Of a DNA stretch of 5,658 nt, positions 5,614-5,658 are shown one piece after another. Numbering within the stretch: position 1 is the stretch's first letter; each line of letters begins with the position of its first letter. The notes beneath the pieces are model-generated. The model did not search any database and was not told the DNA's origin. It saw only the letters and a program-made list of their open reading frames with translations. The DNA is from Sulfuricella sp. (GTDB lineage Bacteria; Pseudomonadota; Gammaproteobacteria; Burkholderiales; Sulfuricellaceae), in assembly GCA_030691435.1 (NCBI GenBank), contig JAUYEK010000422.1, forward strand, positions 1 to 5,658. Reading direction: 5' to 3'. Both the position numbers and the translations under genes were made by a program.

Positions 5614-5658
5614 ATGTACGCGGTCATAAAAACCGGTGGCAAGCAGTATCGCGTTGCC
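5614..5658 (+). CDS. rplU: 50S ribosomal protein L21, N-terminal 15 codons (3' end outside window)
   Basis: Only MYAVIKTGGKQYRVA is visible before the right window edge. That is the highly conserved N-terminus of bacterial L21, a 23S rRNA-binding protein of the large subunit about 100 residues long. The start ATG has a clear GGAG sequence 6 bases upstream and a strong promoter about 35 bases upstream. It is divergent from ispB. In most proteobacteria rpmA (L27) and then obgE follow rplU; that part is not in the window. Confidence 0.95.
   Translation, partial: MYAVIKTGGKQYRVA

Overview
The window looks like a chromosomal segment of a betaproteobacterium, most likely of the Nitrosomonadales/Gallionellales type. 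This rests on GC-rich codon usage, on protein sequences that read as proteobacterial PilS/PilR, IspB and L21, and on the gene order rplU / ispB / tRNA-Pro / small zinc-ribbon membrane protein / pilS / pilR. The species cannot be fixed from the sequence alone.

Layout, left to right. (1) Bases 1-1185, + strand: the C-terminal half of a glycogen/maltodextrin phosphorylase (glgP), cut by the left window edge. Its reading frame runs past the usual family C-terminus, through a G-rich tract and a nested set of inverted repeats, and stops inside the 3' end of the convergent gene. (2) Bases 984-1125: a REP-doublet-like (REPIN-like) element made of two near-identical 29-base arms in opposite orientation, with a different palindrome between them. 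(3) Bases 1136-4107, - strand: pilR and pilS, a type IV pilus two-component system whose coding regions overlap by 7 bases. (4) Bases 4114-4338, - strand: a 74-residue PP0621-type protein with one membrane helix and a C-x2-C...C-x3-H zinc-ligand set, ending 6 bases before pilS. (5) Bases 4391-4467, - strand: tRNA-Pro(CGG) with encoded CCA. (6) Bases 4480-5448, - strand: ispB, octaprenyl diphosphate synthase, starting at GTG. (7) Bases 5449-5613: a 165-base divergent promoter region. (8) From 5614, + strand: the first 15 codons of rplU (ribosomal protein L21).

How the parts fit together. The spacing from ispB to pilR (12 bases to the tRNA, about 50 bases to the PP0621 gene, 6 bases to pilS, then a 7-base overlap) suggests one long leftward unit starting at the ispB promoter. 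It would link quinone side-chain synthesis, a proline tRNA and pilus regulation, although internal promoters cannot be excluded. rplU is transcribed the other way from a strong sigma-70-like promoter and presumably opens an rplU-rpmA operon. glgP converges on pilR and is functionally unrelated. No pilin gene and no convincing sigma-54 (-24/-12) site was seen, so the PilR targets probably lie outside the window.

Most of the window is ordinary conserved housekeeping and regulatory sequence. The part that genuinely deserves a second look is the 960-1190 junction, where a phosphorylase gene appears to have lost its native stop and gained a repeat-encoded tail. The small zinc-ribbon membrane protein beside pilS is the second point of interest.
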